Below are positions 9,876 to 19,019 of a stretch of DNA of 64,000 bases, piece by piece; within the stretch, counting starts at the first letter, position 1, and every line of letters begins with the position of its first letter. The notes below the pieces were generated by a model, which saw nothing but the letters and a program-made list of their open reading frames with translations, did not search any database and was not told where the DNA came from. The stretch covers positions 22,412 to 86,411 of the forward strand of contig JAGCFO010000046.1 in the NCBI GenBank assembly GCA_017650105.1. Direction: 5' to 3'. Source of the stretch: Bacteroidaceae bacterium (lineage in GTDB: Bacteria; Bacteroidota; Bacteroidia; Bacteroidales; Bacteroidaceae). Position numbers and translations under genes: made by a program.

Positions 9876-12797
9876 TTATTCGTTTTCGGTTGTGAACTTG
9901 CCATTCACGAAGATACGGCTGTTGACGAGGAAGTTGTCTATTTGATGAACAACGGCAAACGAGGATGTCTCGATTGTCCTTCCGGTGAGTTCAAGGTCAC
10001 GAGTCATGATATTGAACATTGTGCCTTCTGTACCGGGTGTGTTCACAACATAGCAGGTGTTGTCGAACTCGTCGATGTCACCCTTTACGGTGATGGTGTT
10101 GCCATCATAAGGACCTGCCTTCGTCTCGACGGTGACTTTGCTGAATCGCTTGGTCTGTGTGTCGAGGGTGGCTGTTTCGTAGCTTACTTGATAATAAACC
10201 TTGTCGCCTTCCACAAGTTTGTGGGGGAGGTTGTCAACATAAACTGAGTTATCTTGGATATGATATCTTACGAAGTCGAGAATCAGCATTGCACGTTTGC
10301 GTATGCTCTCGGTCATCTCTGTGATGTATGTGGCAAGCTGCTCATTCTGTGCAACCAATGCATCTATCTCTGCCTGAAGTGCATCTATCTCAGCCTGCGA
10401 AGCGCCATCTGACTTCATCTTCAGCAACGTGTTCTGTTTCTCCAGAATTGAAACGTTGTTGTCGTCGATAGTAGCTTGCGACTCGTTCACGCTCTCAGTA
10501 TCGTCTTCAACGTCTTCCCAGTAGGGGAGTCCCTTCACGTGAGCCTCGTCGATGGCATCGTTTGTGGGAACGTAAACGGTATAATGATAGGTGTTGAAGG
10601 TACGCACGTTATAGTCGAGGCCGCCCATATCCCAGAAGGTGAAGAAGCGGGCAAGACTGTCGGTGATGATTTCGCCCTTCTCTGTCTTCGGGGAGAGGAG
10701 TTCTGCGACGTTAGAAGGAGTCTCTGCCAACGTTAGGTACTCAGAGAATTCAGGATTGTTGGTCATTACGCTGTAAACCGACTGCGTGGGAGGCATAATC
10801 ATACCTTCAGTCAAGAAATAGGTGTTACCATTCTCCTGGAGGTATATAGCACCGGGTGTATAACCGCCGGTCTCGTTCTGTACCTCATAGCCGCCATACA
10901 GTTTCTCAACGGTGGGCTTATTGTTGCCGTCAAGCTGAGAGCCTGTCTCTACCTTCACAGTTCCGTAACCCTTTGTCATGTGGTACTTGTTGCCGTCCTG
11001 GAAGTCTCCTACGGTGATGTAGTATTCCATCATCTGCTGCAAGAGGTTCTTGATGGTGGCAGCTGTGGTAAGAGTACCAACGCTGTCAAGACGCTCGCGT
11101 GTGACGGGGTCGTAGTGCCATTCCTCTGCATAAACCTTTGCTGCTTCGGTTTTTGCAGCAGGGTTGTAGCGGAAGATGTAGAGACTTGGTGGGTTAGCTG
11201 AATTTGCGTTCTTGAGGGTTGCAACGTCATAGTACCAGAAAGCGTCGTCGGTCGGAACGATGTAGCTGAAGCGGCTATCCATAGCGAGCAGGTACTTATC
11301 GTACTCATACTGGTTGATTGCCCAGTAAGCGATGCGTGTGTTCTCACTCAACATGACAGGAGCGATAACGGCAACGTAGCGGGCGGGGCTATACACTTCG
11401 TTCATTACGTATACGGCTCCGTTGTTGCAAATCATTACTTCGTCAATGTCCTCTTCATATACGTGCATGCTCTCGCGCGCGTCGTTCATGATGCTCTCGA
11501 ACTTGCTGGGAACGGTGCTGTTGAAAGAGGTCTTCATGACGTTGCGGACGAGTGCCTGAACTACATCGAGAGGTATGGAGTCCATATTCTCTTCCAATGG
11601 TCTGCCGGGTTTACCGTAGCGCTCAATGAGGGCTTTTCCTTTGCCGTTCTCGAAATACATGGCCAATGTTTCATCATTGGGGATGAACATAGCAGCCATA
11701 TCGTTTTCAGCGCTGGAAGTAGCAGATGTTCCCGACTTGTAGTTGTTCCAGCCCGGGTCGTAGAGAAGAGAACCTTTGGTGCTCTGAACGGTTCCGTTGT
11801 CATCGGTAAAGGAAAGGAATCCGCTATTTGTCATTGCAGTACCTCTGTCGCTGCCCTGTGTGAAGTAGCGCTTCTCGTAAATTGTCTCAGCTGAGGCTTC
11901 GTCGCCGTAGTGATAGAGGCGGTTGAAGTCTTCCGTCAGCTGCTCGTTCTTGATAGGCGCAGAGAAACGGTCGAGCAGTCGGCTGAACAGCTGTGTCTTA
12001 GGATTGCGGCGAATCTCTTCTGCCATGTTGGAGGGCGGGATGAGAAGTCCGTCGATTTCATGGACGTAGCCGTTCTTGCAGGTAACGTTCTGGGCAATCA
12101 CCTTTTTGTCGAAGATGAAGGCATCTTCGGTGGAGATTCCTGAATACCTGTGGTTGAAGAGCACTTCCAAGTCGGAGGTCTTGATGTTGTTCTGATAGAG
12201 CTGGTCCTTGAGGAAGTGCACCATCATGGTCCTGGTACCGTCGGCAGCGAGGCGGATGCCTTTCTCGCGGAAGCCGTCCCAGAACTCGTTGTTCTTCGGA
12301 AGGCTTTCTTCGTAGAAGTAGCCGATGGTGTCGACGATGTTGGATGATGTCACTTGACGCAGGCATCGTCCTTCGACGGGGTCGGATGTGGCGCTTGCGG
12401 CTGCCGTAGACGACATCATCTCCAGCAAGTATGCATTGTCGAGCATACTGTTGTAGAGGATGATCTTCTTCTGAGCCGGTGAGAGCTGATCATAGCTGCT
12501 GAGCCCCCACGCGTCTTTGATTCCTTTGAGGAAAGCTTCGTCGTTGGCTGCAAACAGCGTTTTGCTACCTGTCTTCGAGAGAACCTCGGCATAGTCGAGG
12601 TCGTCGATGACTTTCAGGAAAAGAGTGAAGTTGCCTTGCTCCTCCAGATAGTTGTAGATGCTGGCGCCCAACCAGTCGGGTTCTACGTCATCGTAAAAAT
12701 ACTCGTCTTTACATGACTGGGCGGCAACACACAAAAGGAGCAGGCTCGCAACCCATGAGAGGGTGCGCATGTTACCATGATGTTTCCAGGTACTCAT
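9876..12797 (-). CDS. large lipoprotein with four FAS1 domains and an inserted coiled coil (973 aa)
   Basis: The first gene of the FAS1-SusCD operon. A lipobox (VAAQSC) follows a short hydrophobic stretch; the start may be ATG 12797 or the internal Met at 12770. Four FAS1-like units can be traced by their 'N-D-E-A/T' and 'G-x-V/I-H/Y-x-I/M-x' motifs: about 40-270 (LFAANDEAFLKG, GYVHEIDGLL), 275-475 (MFIPNDETLAMYF, GAVYVMNEV), 480-690 (IVPTDDAFWYYD) and 695-960 (VYVPTNDAIDEAH, VVHQIDNFLVN). The fourth is interrupted by a heptad-like coiled coil around 785-855, with repeats of ALQAEID. It probably sits on the cell surface as an adhesin-like partner of SusC/SusD. Confidence 0.85.
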   Translation of the reverse strand: MSTWKHHGNMRTLSWVASLLLLCVAAQSCKDEYFYDDVEPDWLGASIYNYLEEQGNFTLFLKVIDDLDYAEVLSKTGSKTLFAANDEAFLKGIKDAWGLSSYDQLSPAQKKIILYNSMLDNAYLLEMMSSTAAASATSDPVEGRCLRQVTSSNIVDTIGYFYEESLPKNNEFWDGFREKGIRLAADGTRTMMVHFLKDQLYQNNIKTSDLEVLFNHRYSGISTEDAFIFDKKVIAQNVTCKNGYVHEIDGLLIPPSNMAEEIRRNPKTQLFSRLLDRFSAPIKNEQLTEDFNRLYHYGDEASAETIYEKRYFTQGSDRGTAMTNSGFLSFTDDNGTVQSTKGSLLYDPGWNNYKSGTSATSSAENDMAAMFIPNDETLAMYFENGKGKALIERYGKPGRPLEENMDSIPLDVVQALVRNVMKTSFNSTVPSKFESIMNDARESMHVYEEDIDEVMICNNGAVYVMNEVYSPARYVAVIAPVMLSENTRIAYWAINQYEYDKYLLAMDSRFSYIVPTDDAFWYYDVATLKNANSANPPSLYIFRYNPAAKTEAAKVYAEEWHYDPVTRERLDSVGTLTTAATIKNLLQQMMEYYITVGDFQDGNKYHMTKGYGTVKVETGSQLDGNNKPTVEKLYGGYEVQNETGGYTPGAIYLQENGNTYFLTEGMIMPPTQSVYSVMTNNPEFSEYLTLAETPSNVAELLSPKTEKGEIITDSLARFFTFWDMGGLDYNVRTFNTYHYTVYVPTNDAIDEAHVKGLPYWEDVEDDTESVNESQATIDDNNVSILEKQNTLLKMKSDGASQAEIDALQAEIDALVAQNEQLATYITEMTESIRKRAMLILDFVRYHIQDNSVYVDNLPHKLVEGDKVYYQVSYETATLDTQTKRFSKVTVETKAGPYDGNTITVKGDIDEFDNTCYVVNTPGTEGTMFNIMTRDLELTGRTIETSSFAVVHQIDNFLVNSRIFVNGKFTTENE

Positions 12798-12830
12798 ACT
12801 GTTATTTTAGGTTAATATTTGTTCAAACAA

Positions 12831-12848
12831 AGGTCTTTTTACGGACCT
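12831..12848 (-). promoter_or_regulatory. hairpin in the 5' leader of the FAS1-SusCD operon
   Basis: AGGTC, an 8-nt spacer and GACCT form a small perfect stem 34-51 nt upstream of ATG 12797 on the minus strand. It could affect translation or mRNA stability, but could also be chance in an AT-rich leader. Confidence 0.3.
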
Positions 12849-12877
12849 ATGGTATTAGCAACATACAATACAAGGTG

Positions 12878-12885
12878 CAAAAATA
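12878..12885 (-). promoter_or_regulatory. candidate -7 element for the FAS1-SusCD operon
   Basis: TATTTTTG on the minus strand fits the Bacteroidetes TAnnTTTG -7 consensus and lies about 80 nt before the first FAS1 gene. No well-spaced TTTG -33 box accompanies it, so support is partial. Confidence 0.4.
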
Positions 12886-13498
12886 AACAAAAAATAGTTT
12901 CTTAAAATTTTTTTAACAAAAAAAATGCGTCTTAGTGGAAAATATTTTTCGTTGAGGCTGAAAAAGGGGCAAAAAAGGAGTTTTTTTATAAAAAAAGAGT
13001 TGATGCTTGGCGTGATTTCAGTTGACGGGCTTTTAAAATCAAATAGGATGTTTAATAGTTTTTCTTTTCGGGCGGTTTGTCGGCTTGGGCTTATCGGTGG
13101 GGCTGCTCTGGGCTTTTCATATTCCTATAGTTTGAGAAATGCGAGAAGCGGAGGCCGTTTGTCTTCTCGATGGCGGAAAGTGTTGTTTCGAGAGGAAGAA
13201 GCTGCTTGCAACATCACTTTTTTGCCCGACAATTGTCGCTCTTTTATAATAATAAAAAAGGTATAGGGGAAAGGCATTTTTTCTTTGTCCAAAAAAATTT
13301 TTCCCTTCTTCATACGGCGATATTTGTTCTCCAAAAAAAATTATTTGTTCTCGATATTTCTTTTTGTCAAGATGCGGCTGAGAGGCTTCTTGTAATGCCC
13401 TGTGGTTCCTTCCGAAAAGTTTCGGTAATGAGGAACCGCAGGACAGAGCTGAAGAGGCTTTCTGCTTTGCCGACTCGGTAACTTTGCTCGGAGTTTTA
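12886..13498. other. gene-free interval with repeat copies
   Basis: No convincing gene is seen between the FAS1 operon and the beta-propeller lipoprotein gene. Short open frames here have no recognisable domain. It holds A/T-rich tracts, a 12-bp palindrome CGACAATTGTCG (13227-13238) and a cluster of the 21-bp pyrimidine unit at about 13280-13368 (CCCTTCTTCATACGGCGATA followed by TTGTTCTCC). Confidence 0.6.
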
Positions 13499-14992
13499 TC
13501 AGTACGGCGTGTGATAAACGGCGCCTGTGGCATCCCCGTGAAGGCGCTCGGCAAACTTGTGGGGGCTGACGGTAACTGGGCCTGTCATAAACTCGGGGAT
13601 GTTGTACGAGCGGTAGAAGTTGAGGTAGTAGTCGGCTTCCTTCTGGGGAATGACGAAGGGCTTTCTTGCGCGCCCTCGATCGTCGAAGTAGGAGAGGTAA
13701 AGCCTTGTGAATGAGCCGTCGTCGCGCCTCGAGCTGAAGATGAACCATCTTCCGTTGGTGCTGAAGTTGTGGAAGCTCTCGGTGTCGTTGCTGTTTGCCT
13801 CGCGCATCAGCCGATAAGTGCCGTCGTTGAGGTTAAAGAGCATCAAGTCAGCACTTTTGTGCCAGATGTGGAACACTCCGTAGTCGCCGATAGTTGCCAT
13901 CAGGAATCGCCCGTCAGGACTCACGCGCGGCAGGGTAATGCTCTTGTTTACCGAAGCTGCATCGTAGACAAGCTCCTTTGGGCCGAAATGTTTCGTCTCA
14001 GGGTCGAACGACTTGCGGTAAAGGTTGTATTTGAACTCCTGGTATCTGTCGATGATTTCCCTTTCGCGCATGCTGTAGTCCCTTACCTCGAAGTGTGCGG
14101 AGACATAGTAAAGGTACTTTCCGTCGGGTGTCCAGCAGGGGAAGCATTCCCACTCGAGCGTGTCGTTTTCAACGGTAGTCACCTCGTTTTTGTCGATGTC
14201 GTAGAGGATTAAGTCGCTGGCGATATCCTGCACTTCAATCTTCTCGTTGTTAAGCGTATGGAACGACTGCCCGGTATTATTTACCGAGTAGGCGATATAA
14301 TGATGCGTGGGATGCCAAGCGGGATAGACGCCTGCGGAAAGAGTGCTGTCGGTTTTCAAGTTAATCTTGCGCACATCTCCGTCGAAAGCCATCACGGTTC
14401 CGCCCTTATATTGGCGTGCGTGGAACTGAAGGCTGTCTGGATTGTTGTTGCGGCACGAATGGCAATTGATACATTGCCCGCTCTCCTCGGTACCGACGAG
14501 CATATTGCTGAAGATGACTTTTTCGTTGAAGTCCTCGAGGCATCTTTGATTTATTGTAAGGTCTTCGTACGTCACGTATGACGGAGCAATAAGTCGGTAG
14601 CTTATATAAGGGTCGACGGGCTCTTCCGGAACGTGAATGAAATAGTCTTTGTAGCGATACCATTTGTCCTTTTTAATATAGGAAGCGATGTCGATATTCT
14701 TCCCTTTGGCGTGCTCAAGCAACTGACGCCACTTCTTTATGTTGTGCTGAGGCTCCAGCCCTCCCACGACAAGGGTCTCTGAGCCGCAAGTGTAGACGGT
14801 AACGGCATCTGTCGCATCCTCCTCGCAGTAGGCGAAATGAAGCGGGGCGATGTTGTAGGGAACAGTCACGTTGGTATAGTCGGGAGAGATGACGGGCTTT
14901 TCGTCAACAGTAATAAACTCTTCGGGAACGTTTGCCGTGCAGGCAGCAAGCAAGCAGGCAGCGAGGAGAGGGATGTATTTGAGATGCTTCAT
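13499..14992 (-). CDS. beta-propeller (PD40/TolB-like) lipoprotein with a CxxCH heme motif
   Basis: The frame is open from 15025, but Met 14992 is preferred because it gives a compact lipoprotein signal (MKHLKY...LLAACLLAAC). The protein is then 497 residues. It carries CINCH at about residues 174-178, a c-type heme attachment motif that would need export and heme ligation in the periplasm. It also has WD40/PD40-type blades, with repeated YxAYSVNNTG, CWTPDGKYLYYVS, RVSPDGRFLMATI and FSTNGRWFIFSSRR. It directly follows the DUF6057-like gene, 37 bp away. My recollection is that this pair recurs in Bacteroidales; the function is not established. A role in surface redox chemistry or sensing is speculation. 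Confidence 0.8.
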   Translation of the reverse strand: MKHLKYIPLLAACLLAACTANVPEEFITVDEKPVISPDYTNVTVPYNIAPLHFAYCEEDATDAVTVYTCGSETLVVGGLEPQHNIKKWRQLLEHAKGKNIDIASYIKKDKWYRYKDYFIHVPEEPVDPYISYRLIAPSYVTYEDLTINQRCLEDFNEKVIFSNMLVGTEESGQCINCHSCRNNNPDSLQFHARQYKGGTVMAFDGDVRKINLKTDSTLSAGVYPAWHPTHHYIAYSVNNTGQSFHTLNNEKIEVQDIASDLILYDIDKNEVTTVENDTLEWECFPCWTPDGKYLYYVSAHFEVRDYSMREREIIDRYQEFKYNLYRKSFDPETKHFGPKELVYDAASVNKSITLPRVSPDGRFLMATIGDYGVFHIWHKSADLMLFNLNDGTYRLMREANSNDTESFHNFSTNGRWFIFSSRRDDGSFTRLYLSYFDDRGRARKPFVIPQKEADYYLNFYRSYNIPEFMTGPVTVSPHKFAERLHGDATGAVYHTPY

Positions 14993-15029
14993 GATGGTCG
15001 GTTTTTGTAGTGTTGTCGGGAGCATGTCA

Positions 15030-17102
15030 TTAATAGGATTTCACGTCGCGAATGAAGAAATAGAAGTAGAAATAGGTGTCGCCGAAGTTATCGTAGAAGA
15101 TTTTCTTCACTTCGGGATTCCTCTCGATGTTTGCCGAAACGGCATACTTGCGTGCATACTCCATAAATGCCTTAAACTTCATCTGCACGGTTTTGTCAAA
15201 AGGCATCTTGCTGATATCCACATTGCCTGGTTCAAGATTTCCGAAGAGCAGGGCGGCTTCTTGATAGTGTGTCGGCATTCGTCCCTCCTTGTGGCTGTTA
15301 GCATAGCGGAAGAAATTCTGCCAGAAGGTGGGAATATCCTTTAAGGTAAGCGCGCACATGAGTCCCATCTCGTCGAAGAGGGGAGTAGTAGTGTTGGCAA
15401 ACGAATGAGCGAAGTAGTTGAGCATATAAATCTCCACCAGCGAGTTATCTCCGTCGAGCTGATCCTCGTAGCAGTAGAAGGGCAGGATAGTAGCAAACTC
15501 CTTGTCTGTAGGAATCTTCTTCGGATCGTCGGCAAAAGCTTCGTACTTTTTTGCCCACTTGCGGTGGAAGAGCGTCTTACTCAGCGTGTTGGTAAATTTG
15601 CGCGATGCCTCGTAGTCTCCCTGAAGGATGGAGGTTTTTGCCATATACTTCATGTATTCAGCCTTCCATCCATACTCAACTCCGTCTTCCAGACACCAGC
15701 GGTAGCAGAAATTGCAGCGGGCGTAGTTGTAATAGAGCATTTTACCGCCCACCTGCATCATTCTGATATCGAGCGGAGTAGCGGGTTTAGCTCCTCCGTC
15801 GAGGTATTTGAACATCTCGTCGCCTGCTCGGCCTAACTTCAACAATGCCAGGTTTTTGGCAAGCACGATAAGGCGCGTAGGCTCCGTTTTGTGATGTATC
15901 TTTTCGAGTTGCTTCTGATAGGGCTTCTCAAGGTTGTCGTACTCTTCTTGAGTGATTTTCCCGTATGCCAGATCATCCTTCAGCTCAAGGATTGCATCCG
16001 TTGCGCGTTTCGTTGCCTTGATGTAGCGCGGGACAGCCTTCTCCACATGGGCGTTGTGATTCTTGACGATGCGCAGAACTTCCTTGTAATCTGTGCGATC
16101 CATTGCCTCCTCCACTTTAAGCTCGGTGTGGAAATTGTAATCCTTATACCAAAATACTGCTATCACGGCAGCTAAGCACAGGATGATTAATCCATTGAAG
16201 AGGAGAGGTTTGTTCTGCTTCAGAGATGCTTTCTTCATATTCTGTTTTGAAGAAGGAATCTGAAAGGATTCTTTCTTCTCCTTGCGGAAACAGAAGGCAA
16301 GCGCCAGAGGACTCAAGTAAAGCAGGATGTATGGAATCCAGAAACGGATGTATTGGCTTACGAAATCGAAGCGAGGAAGGCCTGCAGCGTACATCATAGG
16401 CTTCCGCACGCTGGTGTAGGCAAAGTAGTACAAGCGCGGAGCAAGGATTATTCCCAGCACGACAAGGAGCGCGATGCAAATCTTGGTTGCTGCTTTTTGC
16501 TTGCTGAGACAAACCAGCAGGGCGATAACTGCTGCTGCCAGCAGGGCATAGAATCCGAAGAGGGGATATCCCCCGGCAATCAGCACCACAACGAAAAGCA
16601 CCTGGATGACCGAGTTCAGCACGCCCTTCTTTTCTTCCTCCTCCCCACATTTGCTCAACAGCTGCCAGGCACGAACTGCCAGCAGGGTGAAGAGCATCCC
16701 TATCGTAGCGTGGAACAGGTAGGCGGGAGTCTTGATTTGGAATATCCAGTAGCCGACTTCCATCGTGCAAGCGACGAGAAGTGCTGCGGGGATGAGCCCT
16801 ACCGTTGCCCAGCGCGCGGGGATGTGAAAAATCCGCAGCGTCAGAGCATACACCGCTATCCACAAGAGAACGAGCAACAAAGCTCCTAACCAAGGATAGA
16901 AGAGGAACTGATTGAAAAATTGCGCCAGATAAGTGAGAAATCCTGCAGGAAGAGCCATGCAGCCGTCAAACCAAATCTTCGTAGGAATCCAAAGGGAAAG
17001 TTCCTGTGCGCGGAAAAGGAGTGTATGTTCAAAAATAAGAATCAGCGCCCAGAGGATGATGCCAAACGCAAGGCCTGTGAGGAGTTTTGTGTGTTTTTTC
17101 AT
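15030..17102 (-). CDS. DUF6057-like multi-pass membrane protein (690 aa)
   Basis: The first ~320 residues contain about nine hydrophobic helices (for example LLTGLAFGIILWALILI, ALLLVLLWIAVYAL, IILCLAAVIAVFW). The remaining ~370 residues are a soluble, helix-rich domain (MLYYNYARCNFCYRWCLEDG, ASRKFTNTLSKTLFHRKWAKKYEAF) that looks TPR-like. The overall design matches what I remember of the DUF6057 family of Bacteroidetes, for which no activity is known. It sits in a minus-strand run with the secreted jelly-roll protein upstream and the heme-motif propeller downstream, so the three probably act together at the envelope. Confidence 0.72.
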   Translation of the reverse strand: MKKHTKLLTGLAFGIILWALILIFEHTLLFRAQELSLWIPTKIWFDGCMALPAGFLTYLAQFFNQFLFYPWLGALLLVLLWIAVYALTLRIFHIPARWATVGLIPAALLVACTMEVGYWIFQIKTPAYLFHATIGMLFTLLAVRAWQLLSKCGEEEEKKGVLNSVIQVLFVVVLIAGGYPLFGFYALLAAAVIALLVCLSKQKAATKICIALLVVLGIILAPRLYYFAYTSVRKPMMYAAGLPRFDFVSQYIRFWIPYILLYLSPLALAFCFRKEKKESFQIPSSKQNMKKASLKQNKPLLFNGLIILCLAAVIAVFWYKDYNFHTELKVEEAMDRTDYKEVLRIVKNHNAHVEKAVPRYIKATKRATDAILELKDDLAYGKITQEEYDNLEKPYQKQLEKIHHKTEPTRLIVLAKNLALLKLGRAGDEMFKYLDGGAKPATPLDIRMMQVGGKMLYYNYARCNFCYRWCLEDGVEYGWKAEYMKYMAKTSILQGDYEASRKFTNTLSKTLFHRKWAKKYEAFADDPKKIPTDKEFATILPFYCYEDQLDGDNSLVEIYMLNYFAHSFANTTTPLFDEMGLMCALTLKDIPTFWQNFFRYANSHKEGRMPTHYQEAALLFGNLEPGNVDISKMPFDKTVQMKFKAFMEYARKYAVSANIERNPEVKKIFYDNFGDTYFYFYFFIRDVKSY

Positions 17103-17137
17103 ACGTCGTGTGGGTTTATTCAGGGAATCGTATGCCT

Positions 17138-19006
17138 TTATCTGATGAAAATCTTTTCGTTACCTATGATGTAGAATCCTGCCGGCAGGGCAACGGAAAC
17201 AGGGATGCCTGGCTGGAGGACATAGCTGCCGACGTGTTGCCCGGTTAAGCTGCTGATGCTGACTTCGGTGCTGATGTCGGCACGAAGGGTGACGCATCCG
17301 TGTTTTGCTGATATGCCGAGCCGTCCTCCTTCGGGAGTGAGCATCCGCTTCAAGCGGGTGTCGTAGCCTGTCGAAATAGTAGCTACGGGTGCTGTAGCCG
17401 TCGTTGCGATGTAAGCTTCGAATGGGTTGAGTTCTTCATCGCGTGTAAGCACGAACATTCTTCGCGCGGGTTCGAAGCGCAGGAACTTGCCCTCAGGAAT
17501 ATACTTGTTAAACGTCGGATTCCCCACAAAGGAGTATTCAGCATTAGCATTCATGCTTGTATAAGCACCCTTGTCTGTTTGGGCAAAGTTGAGCGTTACG
17601 TTCGTTCCGTCAAGATTATCAACGAACTGCACGATGTAACATCCTGCGGGAGTCGGCAATTCATTGCCTTCCTCATCTGTTGATTCCAAAAACTCGAAGC
17701 GCGGGTAGTCGTAGCGCTGCAACACATAGTCGATACCGTTGATTAGCTGCTCGTTGGTGTGCGAAGCCATATCGTAATTGCCCGTTACGTGCATTCCGTT
17801 GAGATTTCCCGGGAACGAGAGGGCATAAAGCTTTGAGCCCTCCACAGGCATCGTAAGGGATGTGAGCCCGGAGACTTTCACCAAATCCGTATCAACAGTT
17901 GAGCTCTGCGTATTGCTGTTTCGGAAGCCTACCCAATGAGACTCTACGGCGTGGGCGGGTTGCCAATTCTGCCCGCTTGAGAGCTGAACGCCAGCGATGT
18001 ATTCGTTAGCTCCCACTTTGGACGTAGCACTTAGCGCAGCATAGATTTCCCAGTCGTCAAGCGTCAGGGAAGCGCCTGTTTTGCTGCCTAAATGAAGTAT
18101 GGAAAGTGCTGTGCGTGCTGAGGAGGGTGTGAAAACGCATTCTATCCGTTTCCATTTGTTGCCTGTGTCGGGAATATCTATCCAGTTGTTTTCTCCTTCG
18201 ATATACAATCGTGCACGATAACCGTCGGAGCGTGCCATAAATCGGATGAGATAGGGATTTCCCGATGTGAAAGAGAGTTGTTGAGTCAGCACCGTTTGCC
18301 CGTTGTCGGCTCCGTCTTTGCAAAGGATTGCTGCCGAGCCGGAATAGGCATCAGTAGTGCACGTTACGGATGCGTCAGCGTAGAAGGCAGCGTTGGCTGT
18401 AGTATAAACGCCTGTTGCTCCGTTCTTGATGCCGAAGTTGCAGCAAGGGTCGGGAGCCAGATTCTTCAGCTTGTCAGAATAGTTAGTAAGCGCCGTTCCT
18501 TTATCTCCTCCCGGCTGCTCTTCTTTAGGAGTGATGGCTTCGTCTTTACTGACGACGTTTCCGTCAAAAGGAGTTAGCAGTTCTTCGGGTCCAATGATGC
18601 GGCAGCCATACTCTATGTTCTCCTTCAGAGTCTCTTCCTTGACTGTTCCCAGAAGGACTCCCTCCCGGTAGAGTCGGAGGGATGTGTTGCGCACGAGAGT
18701 CCAAGTGGTTGAGCGACAGGGGTTCTGCAGACTGTTGAGCATCAGTACGGTGGTATCTTTTCCTATCACATAGCGGGCTGCATCTTCGCTCAGCAGGATA
18801 GTTGCCTGGCGTGCGTTGGCACCGAACTGGCTGCAAACGATAACGGTTACGGGATTGCCGCGCTTTTGCGTATGATCGCCGATAACGATAGTAAATTTGC
18901 TGCTCAGCGTGTCTTTGGAGATGACTTTTATGTCTTGCGCTACGATTGACAACAGATTGCCGGCTGTCATCAGGGCAAAAAGCAGGAATATCTGGGTTCT
19001 TCTCAT
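17138..19006 (-). CDS. secreted protein with jelly-roll module and type IX-like C-terminal tail
   Basis: This 622-residue protein has a Sec signal peptide (...LLSIVAQ). A central region at about 200-320 resembles a CBM4/9-type jelly-roll: FYADASVTCTTDAYSGSAAI, LIRFMARSDGYRARLYIEGENNW, LTLDDWEIYAA. The end contains ISSLTGQHVGSYVLQPGIPVSVALPAGFYIIGNEKIFIR-type residues, similar to C-terminal sorting tails of Prevotella secreted proteins. No catalytic signature was recognised. It starts 13 bp after the peptidase gene and is probably the second gene of that operon. A carbohydrate-binding or adhesion role is inference. Confidence 0.65.
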   Translation of the reverse strand: MRRTQIFLLFALMTAGNLLSIVAQDIKVISKDTLSSKFTIVIGDHTQKRGNPVTVIVCSQFGANARQATILLSEDAARYVIGKDTTVLMLNSLQNPCRSTTWTLVRNTSLRLYREGVLLGTVKEETLKENIEYGCRIIGPEELLTPFDGNVVSKDEAITPKEEQPGGDKGTALTNYSDKLKNLAPDPCCNFGIKNGATGVYTTANAAFYADASVTCTTDAYSGSAAILCKDGADNGQTVLTQQLSFTSGNPYLIRFMARSDGYRARLYIEGENNWIDIPDTGNKWKRIECVFTPSSARTALSILHLGSKTGASLTLDDWEIYAALSATSKVGANEYIAGVQLSSGQNWQPAHAVESHWVGFRNSNTQSSTVDTDLVKVSGLTSLTMPVEGSKLYALSFPGNLNGMHVTGNYDMASHTNEQLINGIDYVLQRYDYPRFEFLESTDEEGNELPTPAGCYIVQFVDNLDGTNVTLNFAQTDKGAYTSMNANAEYSFVGNPTFNKYIPEGKFLRFEPARRMFVLTRDEELNPFEAYIATTATAPVATISTGYDTRLKRMLTPEGGRLGISAKHGCVTLRADISTEVSISSLTGQHVGSYVLQPGIPVSVALPAGFYIIGNEKIFIR

Positions 19007-19019
19007 AGTTTCTTCCTCT

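Noticed and set aside
12925..13266. 113-residue plus-strand open frame in the 12.9-13.5 kb gap
   Set aside because: Low-complexity, rich in K/R/F/S from AT-rich and repeat DNA, no domain, no promoter or conserved start context.
16144..16893. 249-residue open frame overlapping the membrane domain of the DUF6057-like gene
   Set aside because: It is on the same strand in another frame, rich in R/S/P/A from hydrophobic-codon shadowing, with no recognisable fold.
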